Shown: positions 47,510 to 56,665, counted from the stretch's first letter. The stretch: 64,000 nucleotides of DNA from Cryobacterium algoricola (GCF_004402485.1 NZ_SOFG01000011.1:496001-560000), one strand, 5' to 3'. Made by a program: numbers and translations. The notes: a model not told the origin generated them from the sequence alone.

Positions 47510-48421
47510 CTAGAACTGCCAGTCGTACGGACCCCAGTCGGGATCGCGTTTCTGCAGGAAGGCGTCGCGCCCCTCGACGGCCTCGTCGGTGCCGTAGGCG
47601 AGGCGCGTCGCCTCTCCCGCGAAGACCTGCTGGCCGACCAGACCGTCGTCGACGGCATTGAAGGCGAACTTGAGCATGCGGATGGCGGTGGGCGACTTGG
47701 TCAGGATCGTGCGGGCCCAGTCGATGGCTTCGTTCTCGAGATCCGCGTGCGGGACGACCGCGTTGATCGCGCCCATCTCGAGGGCGCGCTGGGCGGAGTA
47801 CTCACGGGCGAGGAAGAAGACCTCGCGCGCGGCCTTCTGCCCCACCTGACGGGCAAAGTATGCGCTGCCGTAACCGGCGTCGAAGGAACCGACATTGGCA
47901 TCCGTCTGCTTGAACTTGGCGTGCTCGGCGCTCGCGATACTGAGGTCGCAGACCACGTGCAGGGAGTGGCCGCCACCCGCGGCCCAGCCGGGGATGACGG
48001 CGATGACGACCTTGGGCATGAAGCGGATCAGTCGCTGGATCTCGAGGATGTGCAGTCGACCGCCACGGGCCTTGTCGATGCCGGTTGCGGTGTCGCCCTC
48101 CGCGTACTTGTAGCCGTCACGGCCACGGATGCGCTGGTCGCCTCCCGAGCAGAACGCCCAGCCGCCGTCCCGCGGGCTCGGGCCGTTCCCGGTGAGAAGC
48201 ACGACTCCGATGCGCGGGTTCATCCTGGCGTCTTCGAGGGTGGCCTGCAGCTCGTCGACGGTGTGCGGCCGGAAGGCGTTGCGCACCTCCGGCCGGTTGA
48301 AAGCGACGCGCGCAATCTGCCCGGTGAGGTCGTGGTGGTACGTCACGTCGGTCAGGGCCTCGAAGCCCGGTACGAGTTGCCACTGGCTCGGGTCGAAGAT
48401 TTCAGACACCTGTTCGATCAT
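47510..48421 (-). CDS. menB: 1,4-dihydroxy-2-naphthoyl-CoA synthase
   Basis: 303 residues. Crotonase fold with YHHDLTGQIARVAFNRPEVR, GDQRIRGRDGYKYAEGD, oxyanion region IPGWAAGGGHSLHVVCDLSI and FDAGYGSAYFARQVGQKAAR, all diagnostic for MenB. It closes the naphthoate ring from OSB-CoA. First gene of the menB-menE-menA run on the minus strand. Confidence 0.95.
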   Translation of the reverse strand: MIEQVSEIFDPSQWQLVPGFEALTDVTYHHDLTGQIARVAFNRPEVRNAFRPHTVDELQATLEDARMNPRIGVVLLTGNGPSPRDGGWAFCSGGDQRIRGRDGYKYAEGDTATGIDKARGGRLHILEIQRLIRFMPKVVIAVIPGWAAGGGHSLHVVCDLSIASAEHAKFKQTDANVGSFDAGYGSAYFARQVGQKAAREVFFLAREYSAQRALEMGAINAVVPHADLENEAIDWARTILTKSPTAIRMLKFAFNAVDDGLVGQQVFAGEATRLAYGTDEAVEGRDAFLQKRDPDWGPYDWQF

Positions 48422-48591
48422 GCAGCAAGCCTACGCGGCGCACCCTGCGCGGGCGTTCCGGGGCGGATGCGCGGGCGCAGCTACGGCGCGAGCCCTGATG
48501 GCCGCGCTCTCACATACCGGAACCCGGAAAATCACGCGACACGCCGGTAAAAATGAGAAATACCCCTTTTGTGGAGGCAAAGTCAACCCCC

Positions 48592-48620
48592 TTGAGCGCC
48601 CCATTTTCACCATGTGTACT
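48592..48620 (+). promoter_or_regulatory. Promoter of the leader ORF / sigma factor operon
   Basis: TTGAGC (48592-48597), a 17-base spacer and TGTACT (48615-48620) lie 30 bp before the leader ORF start. The shape is of a housekeeping-type promoter. Alternative sigma sites could lie further upstream in the 170 bp to menB. Confidence 0.5.
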
Positions 48621-48649
48621 TGTGATCTGAGTGAGACCCGGAGGTAGTC

Positions 48650-48805
48650 ATGAAAGACCTAGACACACCGTCAAGAGCCCTGAACGACCTGCCACTCCAC
48701 AACGACGTGGCAACCCGAACCCGCAGCACCACCGACATCCGCACGGCCCCAGCAGATGAGACCAGAAAACGCCCGAATGCCCTCGGAACGGCGGTGCACT
48801 CATGA
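48650..48805 (+). CDS. 51-codon leader ORF coupled to the sigma-factor gene
   Basis: ATG at 48650 with an excellent GGAGG ribosome site 6 bases upstream. The stop overlaps the sigma-factor ATG (ATGA at 48802-48805). The peptide is polar and charged (KDLDTPSRALNDLPLHNDVA, later RKRPNALGTAVHS) with no membrane segment or known domain. The strong start and coupling indicate it is translated and that sigma-factor synthesis depends on it. Confidence 0.6.
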   Translation: MKDLDTPSRALNDLPLHNDVATRTRSTTDIRTAPADETRKRPNALGTAVHS

Positions 48806-49839
48806 CCGTGACCATGCACACGTCCGCACCGACCCACGAACACTTCGACTCCCCCGACTCCTACCGCGCCCCACTTCCCTCGATCAACCCGGCCGGCTCA
48901 TCCGCGCGTTCGGCCGGCAGCACCGCAGCCTCCCGCTATAGCCGGGCGTCCACGGACGCCTTCGGCGACTACCTGCGTCGCATCGGCAAGGGCCCGCTCC
49001 TGAGCGCAGAGGACGAAGTCAACCTCGCCAGGCGCATCGAGGTCGGCCTGTTCGCCGCCGAGAAGCTCGCGCACGGGATCGACGACCCGGAGCTCTCCCG
49101 GGAACTGGCCTGGCTCGCCCACGACGGCGGCCGGGCGAAGAACCACTTCATCGAAGCCAACCTTCGCCTCGTCGTCAGCATCGCGAAGCACTACTCCGGC
49201 CGCGGCGTGCCGATCATGGACCTCGTCCAGGACGGCAACATCGGCCTCGTGCGAGCGGTCGAGAAGTACGACTTCATGACCGGCTACAAGTTCTCCACCT
49301 ACGCGACCTGGTGGATCCGCCAGGCGATCCACCGCGGCATGGCAGACAAGTCCCGGATGATCCGCATCCCCGTGCACACCGCGGAGAAGCTCAACAAGAT
49401 CAAGCGCATCCGCCGCGACCTCACGAGCACCCTCGACAGGGACCCCTCGCTCAAGGAGCTCTCCGAGGCCGCACAGATCCCCATCCGCGACGTCTCGCGG
49501 CTGCTGCAGTACGACAACGAGCCGATCTCCCTGCACTCCCCGGTCGGCGACGGCGTCGGGGACATCTCGGAACTCATCATCGACGACGACCTGCCCCAGC
49601 CCGACGAGTACGCGACGGTCACGCTGCGTGCCGCGGACATCTGCTTCTACCTCGACGCCCTGCCGCCGCGGGAGCGGTCGATCCTGAAGGCCCGGTTCGG
49701 GCTCGACGGCGACGAGCCGCGCACCCTCGACCAGATCGCCGTCATCCAGGGCGTCACCCGGGAGCGGGTCCGCCAAATAGAGAAGCGCGCGCTGGCCCTC
49801 CTGCACGTGCCCAGGCTCGAGCGGTACTTGCGCGACTAG
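48802..49839 (+). CDS. Sigma-70 family sigma factor, group 2 (SigB/HrdB-like)
   Basis: 345 residues. After a Ser/Pro-rich 50-residue N-terminus come region 1.2 (DAFGDYLRRIGKGPLLSAED), region 2 (NLRLVVSIAKHYSGRGVPIM, DLVQDGNIGLVRAVEKYDF, KFSTYATWWIRQAIHRGMAD), region 3 and region 4 (LPPRERSILKARFGLDGDEP, GVTRERVRQIEKRALALLHV). It lacks the long region 1.1 of a primary sigma factor, so it is probably a stress or stationary-phase relative of the primary one. Its start is fused to the leader ORF by ATGA. Confidence 0.9.
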   Translation: MTVTMHTSAPTHEHFDSPDSYRAPLPSINPAGSSARSAGSTAASRYSRASTDAFGDYLRRIGKGPLLSAEDEVNLARRIEVGLFAAEKLAHGIDDPELSRELAWLAHDGGRAKNHFIEANLRLVVSIAKHYSGRGVPIMDLVQDGNIGLVRAVEKYDFMTGYKFSTYATWWIRQAIHRGMADKSRMIRIPVHTAEKLNKIKRIRRDLTSTLDRDPSLKELSEAAQIPIRDVSRLLQYDNEPISLHSPVGDGVGDISELIIDDDLPQPDEYATVTLRAADICFYLDALPPRERSILKARFGLDGDEPRTLDQIAVIQGVTRERVRQIEKRALALLHVPRLERYLRD

Positions 49840-49858
49840 ACCCGCGCACAGATGCGCG

Positions 49859-49896
49859 CGTGCCGACTGTGCGGGAGCACCCGGACAGTCGGCACG
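49859..49896 (+). terminator. Hairpin after the sigma-factor gene
   Basis: CGTGCCGACTGT (49859-49870) pairs perfectly with ACAGTCGGCACG (49885-49896) around a 14-base loop, 20 bp after the stop. No U-tract, so termination strength is uncertain. Confidence 0.6.
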
Positions 49897-50002
49897 CACG
49901 TGACCGAACCCACTCCACGGCTCTCCAGTACCCCCCGAATTGAGCGTTGGCAGCGACTCGATTATTAGTGATAATTCTGTATGACGCGCCAACGAGGGAA
50001 TC

Positions 50003-50335
50003 ATGGGAAAGCTCACCTATAACTCGACGGTGACGGCCGACTTTGATGATCGCATCCTGGCGCACATCCAGGTTGTCATCGGAGCGAAGCTGCGCCGGGG
50101 AGAGTGCTTCTACTTCACGTGGAGGGACGACCCGTCCGGAGGCGACGGCCGAAGCACGATCTGGCTGCATCCGGCCATCCCGCTCGCCTTCAAATACTTC
50201 GGCGGACGCTCGCCGAGCCTCAACCGCGACTGGGTCGAGGCTCTCATGCTCACCGCCAACTCCTCGGGCGGCCTGCAGCTCGTCCCGGAGCCGCACCGGC
50301 CGACATCCGTGCTCGCGACCAAGGAGGAACCATGA
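50003..50335 (+). CDS. DUF7882-type small protein
   Basis: 110 residues with the conserved pattern MGKLTYNSTVTADFDDRILA, then HIQVVIGAKLRRGECFYFTW and IWLHPAIPLAFKYFGGRSPS. This family is abundant in Microbacteriaceae. Database labels as DNA-ligase-associated should not be taken as function. No catalytic motif is visible. Stop overlaps the next ATG (ATGA). Confidence 0.7.
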   Translation: MGKLTYNSTVTADFDDRILAHIQVVIGAKLRRGECFYFTWRDDPSGGDGRSTIWLHPAIPLAFKYFGGRSPSLNRDWVEALMLTANSSGGLQLVPEPHRPTSVLATKEEP

Positions 50336-50595
50336 TTCGCATCGACATCGTCTATGGCGGCCAGCAGTACTCCCTCGGCGGGCGGTCGGCCGAGTCTGTC
50401 CGCAACGAGGTCAGCGCGGCCGTCACGTCCGGGCAGCCGTACTGGCTGTCCGTCAACAGCGGCGGCGGCCGCTTCGAGGATGCCTACCTCCTGATCGCGC
50501 CCGGCATCGCGTTCGCGGTCCTCGATGTCAAACCCACCAACGGGGACGACCTCGACCTCGAGGTCGACGGCGCCTTCAACCACGACTCCCTCTAA
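50332..50595 (+). CDS. Small conserved hypothetical protein coupled to DUF7882
   Basis: 87 residues, ATG with AAGGAGG upstream. IRIDIVYGGQQYSLGGRSAE, then AYLLIAPGIAFAVLDVK, suggest a small beta-rich domain with an acidic tail. No family function is known. Translational coupling (ATGA) with the preceding gene suggests both act together. Confidence 0.6.
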   Translation: MIRIDIVYGGQQYSLGGRSAESVRNEVSAAVTSGQPYWLSVNSGGGRFEDAYLLIAPGIAFAVLDVKPTNGDDLDLEVDGAFNHDSL

Positions 50596-50771
50596 CCGCG
50601 CGTACCCGGCGCACCGCCCGCCTCGGCGATCCGGCCGCGCACCACGTGCGCCGCTTCGCGCCTGGTATGCCTGGCGCGGACCGGCGGATCTGGCGCGCGA
50701 CGCACTGCGCGGCTCCACGCCCGCGTCGCGACCGGTCGGCCGCACCCGCGCCCGGCTGGCAGACTGGAACC

Positions 50772-51791
50772 ATGCTTCCCCCACTCGCAGAGTTGCTCGG
50801 AACGGCCCGCATTGTCGCGTTGCCGCTCATCACCCGATTCCGCGGAATCGATACCCGAGAGGCACTCCTCCTCCGCGGTCCGGAGGGGTGGACGGAGTTC
50901 GCGCCGTTCGCCGAGTACGACGACGCAGAGTCCGTCGCCTGGCTGCGCGCCGCGATCGACTTCGGCTGGACTCCCACCCCCGCGCTCCTGCGCGAAAGCA
51001 TCCCGGTCAACGCGACCGTCCCTGCGATCGACGCCGAGCTCGTCGCGGATGTCCTCGCCCGCTTTCCCGGGTGCCGCACGGCCAAGGTGAAGGTCGCCGC
51101 CCCCGGGCAGACCCTCGCGGACGACGTCGCCCGCGTGCGCGCCGTGCGCCGGGTCCTGGGCCCGGAGGGCCGCATCCGTGTGGACGCGAACGGTCTCTGG
51201 AACCTCGACGAGGCCGAACATGCCCTGAACGCCCTCGGCGAGTTCGACCTCGAGTACGTCGAGCAGCCGTGCGCGAGCATCGAAGAACTCGCGGAGATCC
51301 GCCGCCGTTCCGCCGACTACCTCGGCATCCCCGTCGCCGCCGACGAGAGCGTGCGTCGCGCGGAGGACCCGCTGCTCGTCGCGACGACCGGCTCCGCCGA
51401 CATCCTCGTGATCAAGGCGGCGCCGCTCGGCGGAATCCACGTCGCACTCGACCTCGTCGCGCAGGCCGGCCTGCCCGTCGTGGTCTCGAGCGCCCTCGAC
51501 ACCTCGGTCGGCATCGCGATGGGCGCCTACCTCGCCGCCGCGATCCCCGGCCTCGAGTTCGATTGCGGCCTCGGCACGGCCTCGCTGCTCGCGGCCGACG
51601 TCACCCACGACCCGCTGTTGCCCGTCGACGGCCGCATCCCGGTGCGCCGCGTCGTACCGGACGCCGACCTGCTCGACCGCTACGCGGCATCCGCCGAACG
51701 GCGCGACTGGTGGCTCGCCCGCCTCACCCGCTGCCACGCCCTGCTCGCCGCGGAGCCCGCAGAGACCCCCGAAACCCCGCTCGCCGACTGA
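50772..51791 (+). CDS. menC: o-Succinylbenzoate synthase
   Basis: 339 residues. Enolase-superfamily layout: Lys-x-Lys TAKVKVAAP, metal ligands in RIRVDANGLWN, YVEQPCASIEELAEI and PVAADESV, and the C-terminal Lys in ILVIKAAPLGG. The end region SALDTSVGIAMGAYLAAAI is typical of actinobacterial MenC. It dehydrates SHCHC to OSB, providing the substrate for menE. It sits apart from menB/E by the sigma factor and DUF7882 genes. Confidence 0.92.
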   Translation: MLPPLAELLGTARIVALPLITRFRGIDTREALLLRGPEGWTEFAPFAEYDDAESVAWLRAAIDFGWTPTPALLRESIPVNATVPAIDAELVADVLARFPGCRTAKVKVAAPGQTLADDVARVRAVRRVLGPEGRIRVDANGLWNLDEAEHALNALGEFDLEYVEQPCASIEELAEIRRRSADYLGIPVAADESVRRAEDPLLVATTGSADILVIKAAPLGGIHVALDLVAQAGLPVVVSSALDTSVGIAMGAYLAAAIPGLEFDCGLGTASLLAADVTHDPLLPVDGRIPVRRVVPDADLLDRYAASAERRDWWLARLTRCHALLAAEPAETPETPLAD

Positions 51792-51829
51792 CGGGCCGGT
51801 CGGGCGAGACGAGGCGGGCGGATGCCGGG

Positions 51830-52876
51830 CTAGAGGCCGGAGTAGGCGTGCAGTCCCTTGAAGAAGACGTTGACGACGCCGAAGTTGAACATCACGGCGC
51901 TGAACCCGACGATCGCGAGCCACGCCGAGCGTGAGCCGCGCCAGCCGCGGGTGGCCCGCGCGTGGATGTACCCGGCGTAGATGGTCCAGATGATGAAGGT
52001 CCAGACCTCCTTGGTGTCCCAGCCCCAGTAACGGCCCCAGGCCTTCTCCGCCCAGATCGAGCCGGCCATCAGGGTGAACGTCCAGAGGATGAAGCCGATG
52101 ATGTGCACCCGGTACGCCAGGTTCTCGAGTGTCGCGGCCGAGGGCAGCGTCGCGAGGAAGCGCAGCCGCACGCGGCCGGCGGTCGCGACGAGCGCCTCCC
52201 GCCGGAACTGCAGCAGTTGCACCACGGAGAGGGCGAAGCCGAGCGCGAAGAACCCGGTGCCGAGCGAGGCGACGAAGACGTGGATCACGAGCCACGCCGA
52301 CTGGAGCGCCGGCGGCAGCGGGGCGACCTCGACGTAGAAGCGCAGCGCCGCGATGCCGAGCAGAACGAGCACCATGCCGGTCACGAAGGTGCCGAGGAAG
52401 CGCAGGTCCGCGCGGGTGAGCACGATCAGGAACACCGTGACGATGAGCAGCGTGCCCGTCATCGCGAACTCGTACATGTTGGCCCACGGCACCCGGCCGG
52501 CCGCGAAGCCGCGCAGCACGTCCGCCATCAGGTGGATCGCCCAGGCCAGCACGGTCAGCGAGACGCCGATCCGCAGGCTCTTCGAGCGGCCGTACGGCGT
52601 GGCCGCGTCGTTCGCGATCCGGGCGCTGATGCGGTTGACGATCGTGCCCGCGGGCTTCCCCGAATCGAGGTTTCCGGTCGAGCCCGCCGTCTGCATCCCG
52701 TTGACCGCGCCGACACCGACCGGAACGGCGCTGAGCGCCGCGAGGCCCGCGGCCTCGTCGGCGGTCTTCACGGCCGCTGAGCGCTTGGCGAGGTCGAACG
52801 CGAAGGAAATGAAGGCGAGCGCGTAGACGGCCATCGCCGAGTACAGGCTCAGGATCGAGAGCTCGTTGAGATTCAC
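51830..52876 (-). CDS. ccsB: Cytochrome c biogenesis protein CcsB/ResC
   Basis: 348 residues, about eight membrane helices. The haem-handling WWD-type motif appears as WGRYWGWDTKEVWTFIIWTI near the C-terminus, after LVIHVFVASLGTGFFALGFA. With ResB it forms the system II synthetase that exports haem and attaches it to apocytochrome c outside the membrane. Follows resB by 9 bp. Confidence 0.93.
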   Translation of the reverse strand: MNLNELSILSLYSAMAVYALAFISFAFDLAKRSAAVKTADEAAGLAALSAVPVGVGAVNGMQTAGSTGNLDSGKPAGTIVNRISARIANDAATPYGRSKSLRIGVSLTVLAWAIHLMADVLRGFAAGRVPWANMYEFAMTGTLLIVTVFLIVLTRADLRFLGTFVTGMVLVLLGIAALRFYVEVAPLPPALQSAWLVIHVFVASLGTGFFALGFALSVVQLLQFRREALVATAGRVRLRFLATLPSAATLENLAYRVHIIGFILWTFTLMAGSIWAEKAWGRYWGWDTKEVWTFIIWTIYAGYIHARATRGWRGSRSAWLAIVGFSAVMFNFGVVNVFFKGLHAYSGL

Positions 52877-52885
52877 GTGGTCAGC

Positions 52886-54577
52886 CTAATTCTGTTCGGT
52901 CGCCGGGACGGCTGATGTGGAGGATACCAGCAGTCGCCCATGACGGTCTGCGATGTCGGTCACGGCGGCTTCGAGAGCGGGGTCCTCGCCGCGGGCGAGC
53001 CCCGCGTACTCGAGGGTCAGTGTGCCGTCGTCGTGCTCGATCGCCTTGACCCAGACCCGGCGCCGCGGCACGAAGAGGCTCGTGAGGAGCCCGAGCAGCG
53101 CGAGGACCGCGAAGGACAGCACCCAGACCTGGGTCGGGTCGTGGTGGATGTCGAAGGACGCGAAGCGCAGCACCGACCCGGAGAAGTCGTTCGCGGCGGC
53201 GCCGGGGTGCGCGTCGTTGAACGTGACCGAGCCGAGTCCGTTCGGCAGCTGCTGGGTCTCCCCCGGCTTGAGCTCGAGCGACTTCACGCCGGTCTTGCCG
53301 CCGGTGAGCCGGGTCATCTTGTCGGTGTTGAGCGAGTAGACGGATGTCGGCACCCCGGCATTCAGCCCGAGGTCGCCCGAGTAGATGTTCAGGGTGAGCA
53401 TCGGATACTCGAGGTCCGGGTACGAGGAGTAGAAGGCGCCCGTCGAACTCGCCGCCTGGGTCGGGTAGAAGAAGCCGATCATGCCGAGCTGTTCGCTGAG
53501 GCCGTCCGGAACCTTGATCACGCCGAGCGAGGTGAGGTTCGCATCCTGCGGCAGGAACGGAACCGCGTCGGTGAAGACGACGACCCCGTTGGGGTCCTTG
53601 ACGGTGATCGAGGGCGCGTAGCCGTTGCCGAGCAGGTAGACGTCGGTGCCGCCGGTGCGCATCGGGGCGTTCACCTTGACGACGCCGGTCTGGAGGGCCT
53701 CGCCGCGGCGGGTGACGCTCACGGCGGCGGAGTAGTCGATCGCCTGGCCGTACGCCTTGAGGTTCTGGGTTTCGTAGGTGACGCTGAAGTCGTCGAGGGT
53801 GAGCTTGTACGGCTCGAGGCTCGAGTCGGTGAAGAACCGGCCGGGGCTGAACGAGTCGTAGGCGAGCAGGGTGTTCACGAAGGTCTGGCCCTCGACGAGC
53901 ACCCGCTGGCCGCTGAAGCCGAAGCCGCTGCCGAAGCCGACCGTGATCAGGATGCCGACGAGCGCGAAGTGGAACACCAGGTTGCCGGTCTCGCGCAGGT
54001 AGCCGCGCTCGGCGGAGGCCGAGAATTCCCGGGAACCGCCGCGCGGGGCGCTGTCGAACAGGGCGACGCGGTAGCCGCTCTTCTTCAGGAGCGAGCGCGC
54101 GGAGTCGACCGCGGCCGCGGCATCCGTGCCCGCAGGAGCGGTGCGCTCGGTGAAGCCGGCCAGCCGGACGAGCCGGGCGGGGGTGCGCGGCGGCTGGGCC
54201 CTGAGCGCCTGGAAGTGGTGCTTCGTGCGCGGGATCACGCAGCCGATGAGCGAGATGAAGAGGAGGAGGTAGATCGCGGAGAACCACGCCGAGGAGTAGA
54301 CGTCGAAGGCCTGGATCTTGTCGAGCACGGGAGCGAGGTCGGGGTTGTCCGCGAAGTACTGGGTGACGCCGTTCGGGTCCGAGCTGCGCTGGGGAACGAG
54401 CGAGCCGGGCACGGCGGCGATCGCGAGCAGGAGCAGCAGGAACAGGGCGGTGCGCATGTTGGTGAGCTGGCGCCAGAACCAGCGCAGCCAGCCGATCAGG
54501 CCGAGCCTGGGCTGGGTGACATCGTCGGACGCCGGGGCCGGCGCGGGGGAATCGTAGTGGTCAGATGGCCGGGACAT
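52886..54577 (-). CDS. resB: Cytochrome c biogenesis protein ResB
   Basis: 563 residues. Early helices (starting WLRWFWRQLTNMRTALFLLL) and the motif VPQRSSDPNGVTQYFADNPD, YSSAWFSAIYLLLFISLIGC, then a large extracytoplasmic domain (about 210-480) and a final helix VWVLSFAVLALLGLLTSLFV. It is the partner of CcsB in haem ligation. Overlaps the ccdA end by 17 bases. Confidence 0.92.
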   Translation of the reverse strand: MSRPSDHYDSPAPAPASDDVTQPRLGLIGWLRWFWRQLTNMRTALFLLLLLAIAAVPGSLVPQRSSDPNGVTQYFADNPDLAPVLDKIQAFDVYSSAWFSAIYLLLFISLIGCVIPRTKHHFQALRAQPPRTPARLVRLAGFTERTAPAGTDAAAAVDSARSLLKKSGYRVALFDSAPRGGSREFSASAERGYLRETGNLVFHFALVGILITVGFGSGFGFSGQRVLVEGQTFVNTLLAYDSFSPGRFFTDSSLEPYKLTLDDFSVTYETQNLKAYGQAIDYSAAVSVTRRGEALQTGVVKVNAPMRTGGTDVYLLGNGYAPSITVKDPNGVVVFTDAVPFLPQDANLTSLGVIKVPDGLSEQLGMIGFFYPTQAASSTGAFYSSYPDLEYPMLTLNIYSGDLGLNAGVPTSVYSLNTDKMTRLTGGKTGVKSLELKPGETQQLPNGLGSVTFNDAHPGAAANDFSGSVLRFASFDIHHDPTQVWVLSFAVLALLGLLTSLFVPRRRVWVKAIEHDDGTLTLEYAGLARGEDPALEAAVTDIADRHGRLLVSSTSAVPATEQN

Positions 54578-55322
54578 AACTGCCGATCACTCCTTGCAGG
54601 TCGAGGAGCCAGGCATTCCAGACGCCGGTCACCATGAGGACGCCGATGACGACGAGGAGCACGCCCCCGAACAGATTGATCGCGCGGACGTGCCGCTTCA
54701 GGAACGACACCGCCCCGGTCGCCCAGTTGAGGCCGAGCGCGATGAGCAGGAACGGGATGCCGAGGCCGAGGGCGTAGAACAACGCGAGGATGCCGCCCTG
54801 CCACGGGGAGCCCGTGGTGAGGCTGAGCGAGTTGATCGCGGTGAGGGTCGGACCGGTGCACGGTGTCCAGCCGACCGCGAAGACCGCGCCGAGCACGGGG
54901 GCGCCGGCCAGCCCGGCGCGCGGGCGCCAGGTCGTCTTCACCGTGCGCTGCAGGGCGGCGAACTGGCCGACGAAGACCAGCCCGAGCAGGATCACGACAA
55001 CGCCGGCGATCCGGGTGACGAGGTCGCGGTACTGGTTGAGCCAGAAACCGGCCGCGCCGAAGACGACCCCGGTCAGCACGAAGACGAGGGTGAAGCCAAG
55101 CACGAAGAGGCCGACGCCGGCCAGGAGCCGGTTCCGGCCGCGCCGGTCGCCACGCCCGGCCGTCGACCGACCGTCGGTGAACCCGCCGATGTAGGCCAGA
55201 TAGCCGGGCACGAGCGGCAGGATGCACGGGGACGCGAACGAGACGAGCCCGGCGAGTACCGCGATGGGAATCGCAAACAGGAGCTGGCCGCTGAAGACGA
55301 TTTCGCCGAAGGGATTGTTCAC
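54561..55322 (-). CDS. ccdA: Thiol-disulfide membrane transporter CcdA
   Basis: 253 residues from GTG at 55322. The frame continues upstream only as a shadow of resA. Six helices with the redox cysteines in VSFASPCILPLVPGYLAYIG and AVGWTPCTGPTLTAI, the CcdA/DsbD pattern. It carries reducing equivalents across the membrane to ResA, keeping apocytochrome cysteines reduced. GTGA overlap with resA. Confidence 0.93.
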   Translation of the reverse strand: MNNPFGEIVFSGQLLFAIPIAVLAGLVSFASPCILPLVPGYLAYIGGFTDGRSTAGRGDRRGRNRLLAGVGLFVLGFTLVFVLTGVVFGAAGFWLNQYRDLVTRIAGVVVILLGLVFVGQFAALQRTVKTTWRPRAGLAGAPVLGAVFAVGWTPCTGPTLTAINSLSLTTGSPWQGGILALFYALGLGIPFLLIALGLNWATGAVSFLKRHVRAINLFGGVLLVVIGVLMVTGVWNAWLLDLQGVIGSYVPAI

Positions 55323-55960
55323 GCCGCGGGGACCTCGGCGATGGCGTCGCGCACAATGGTCTCGAGGATCGACGGCGTCGACAGGGCACCGAGGATGCGC
55401 GCGGCGACCCGGCCGCTCTTGTCGAGCACGAGCGTGGTCGGCACCGCGTTCGGCGGGATACTGCCGCTGAAGGCGAGCTGCATGGCCCCGCCGTCGACGT
55501 CCATGATCGAGGGATAGGTGATGCCGTAGCTCTGGTTGAACGCGATCGCGTTCGCGGCCTGGTCGCGCACGTTCACGCCGAGCCACTCGGCTCCCCTGCC
55601 GGAGAACTCGGCGTTGAGCTTCTGCAGGGCCGGGGCCTCGACCCGGCAGGGTGCGCAGCTCGCGTACCAGAAGTTGACCACGAGCACTTTTCCGGCGTAG
55701 TCGGTGTTCGACACGGCGGCGCCGGTCTCGTCGACACCGCTCCACGCCACGGCGGCTCCGCGATCGGCGGCTGCGATCTCCGTGACGCTGCCGTCTCCGG
55801 CGATGAAGCCCTTGTTGCTGCCGGCGCGGTACTGGTCGGCGAGGGGGTCGGTCGAACAACCGGTGAGCACCAGGGCGAGCGCGAGCAGACCGACCAGGCG
55901 CGTCAGCCCGGCGGCGCGGCGCCGCCGCGGGCGCGTTTCGATTCCCGGACCGGCCTTCAC
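55319..55960 (-). CDS. resA: ResA/TlpA-like thioredoxin-fold lipoprotein
   Basis: 213 residues. Lipoprotein signal (RLVGLLALALVLTGC), then a thioredoxin fold with active site NFWYASCAPCRVEAP (CAPC) and the cis-Pro region NAVPTTLVLDKSGRV. It reduces apocytochrome c disulfides using electrons from CcdA. First gene of the ccs block and overlaps the histidine phosphatase gene by ATGA. Confidence 0.9.
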   Translation of the reverse strand: MKAGPGIETRPRRRRAAGLTRLVGLLALALVLTGCSTDPLADQYRAGSNKGFIAGDGSVTEIAAADRGAAVAWSGVDETGAAVSNTDYAGKVLVVNFWYASCAPCRVEAPALQKLNAEFSGRGAEWLGVNVRDQAANAIAFNQSYGITYPSIMDVDGGAMQLAFSGSIPPNAVPTTLVLDKSGRVAARILGALSTPSILETIVRDAIAEVPAA

Positions 55961-56601
55961 ACCGCTCCTACGTCCGTGGCACCGGCCTGCAGGTCGGCTG
56001 CCGGGTTCGCGTAGCTGATCTCCACGAGCCCCTCACCCCGCCAGGACAGTGTGGTGATGCTGGACAGGGCGCAGCGGCGGCCGCGCGGGTCATGGACGAG
56101 CCGTTCGCCGGCGAGGGCGCGGTGCACCATCCAGATCGGCAGCTGGTGGCTGACGAGCACGACGTCGCCGTCGGTCACGGAGTTGTAGGCCTCGTCGATG
56201 GCGGCGAGCATCCGTGCGGAGATCGCCCGGTACGGTTCGCCCCAGCTCGGTCGCAGCGGGTTGAGCATGGCCGGCCAGTTGCGGGGGTCGCGGAGGGCGC
56301 TGTGCTCGCCGGACATCCGTTTGCCCTCGAACCTGTTGGTCGGTTCGATGATGCGCTCGTCGATTTCGACGGGCAGGCCGAAGGCCGCAGCGATCGGAGC
56401 CGCGGACTCGCGCGTGCGCTGGAGAGGGGAGGCGATGACGCGGCGCACCGGCCGGCCGCGCTCCACGAGGTCGACGGCGGCGGTCGCGGCCATAGCCGAG
56501 CCGAGGTCGGAGAGCCGGAATTCGGGCAGCCTGCCGTACAGAACGCGCTCGGGATTGAACACTTCACCGTGACGGACGAGATGGATCTGGCTGGCTACCA
56601 C
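55957..56601 (-). CDS. Histidine phosphatase family protein
   Basis: 214 residues. Catalytic RHG in IHLVRHGEVFNPERVLYGRL, second Arg in VIASPLQRTRESAAPIA, and His in VVLVSHQLPIWMVHRAL. These proteins act on phosphosugars, phosphoproteins or other phosphates, and the substrate is unknown. Coupled to resA and so probably transcribed with the ccs genes. Divergent from aspS. Confidence 0.88.
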   Translation of the reverse strand: MVASQIHLVRHGEVFNPERVLYGRLPEFRLSDLGSAMAATAAVDLVERGRPVRRVIASPLQRTRESAAPIAAAFGLPVEIDERIIEPTNRFEGKRMSGEHSALRDPRNWPAMLNPLRPSWGEPYRAISARMLAAIDEAYNSVTDGDVVLVSHQLPIWMVHRALAGERLVHDPRGRRCALSSITTLSWRGEGLVEISYANPAADLQAGATDVGAV

Positions 56602-56665
56602 CCGCTCATTCTACGGAGGAGGTGCCCATGAATTAGCCGAGAGCCGGTGCAGCTAAACTTATGCG

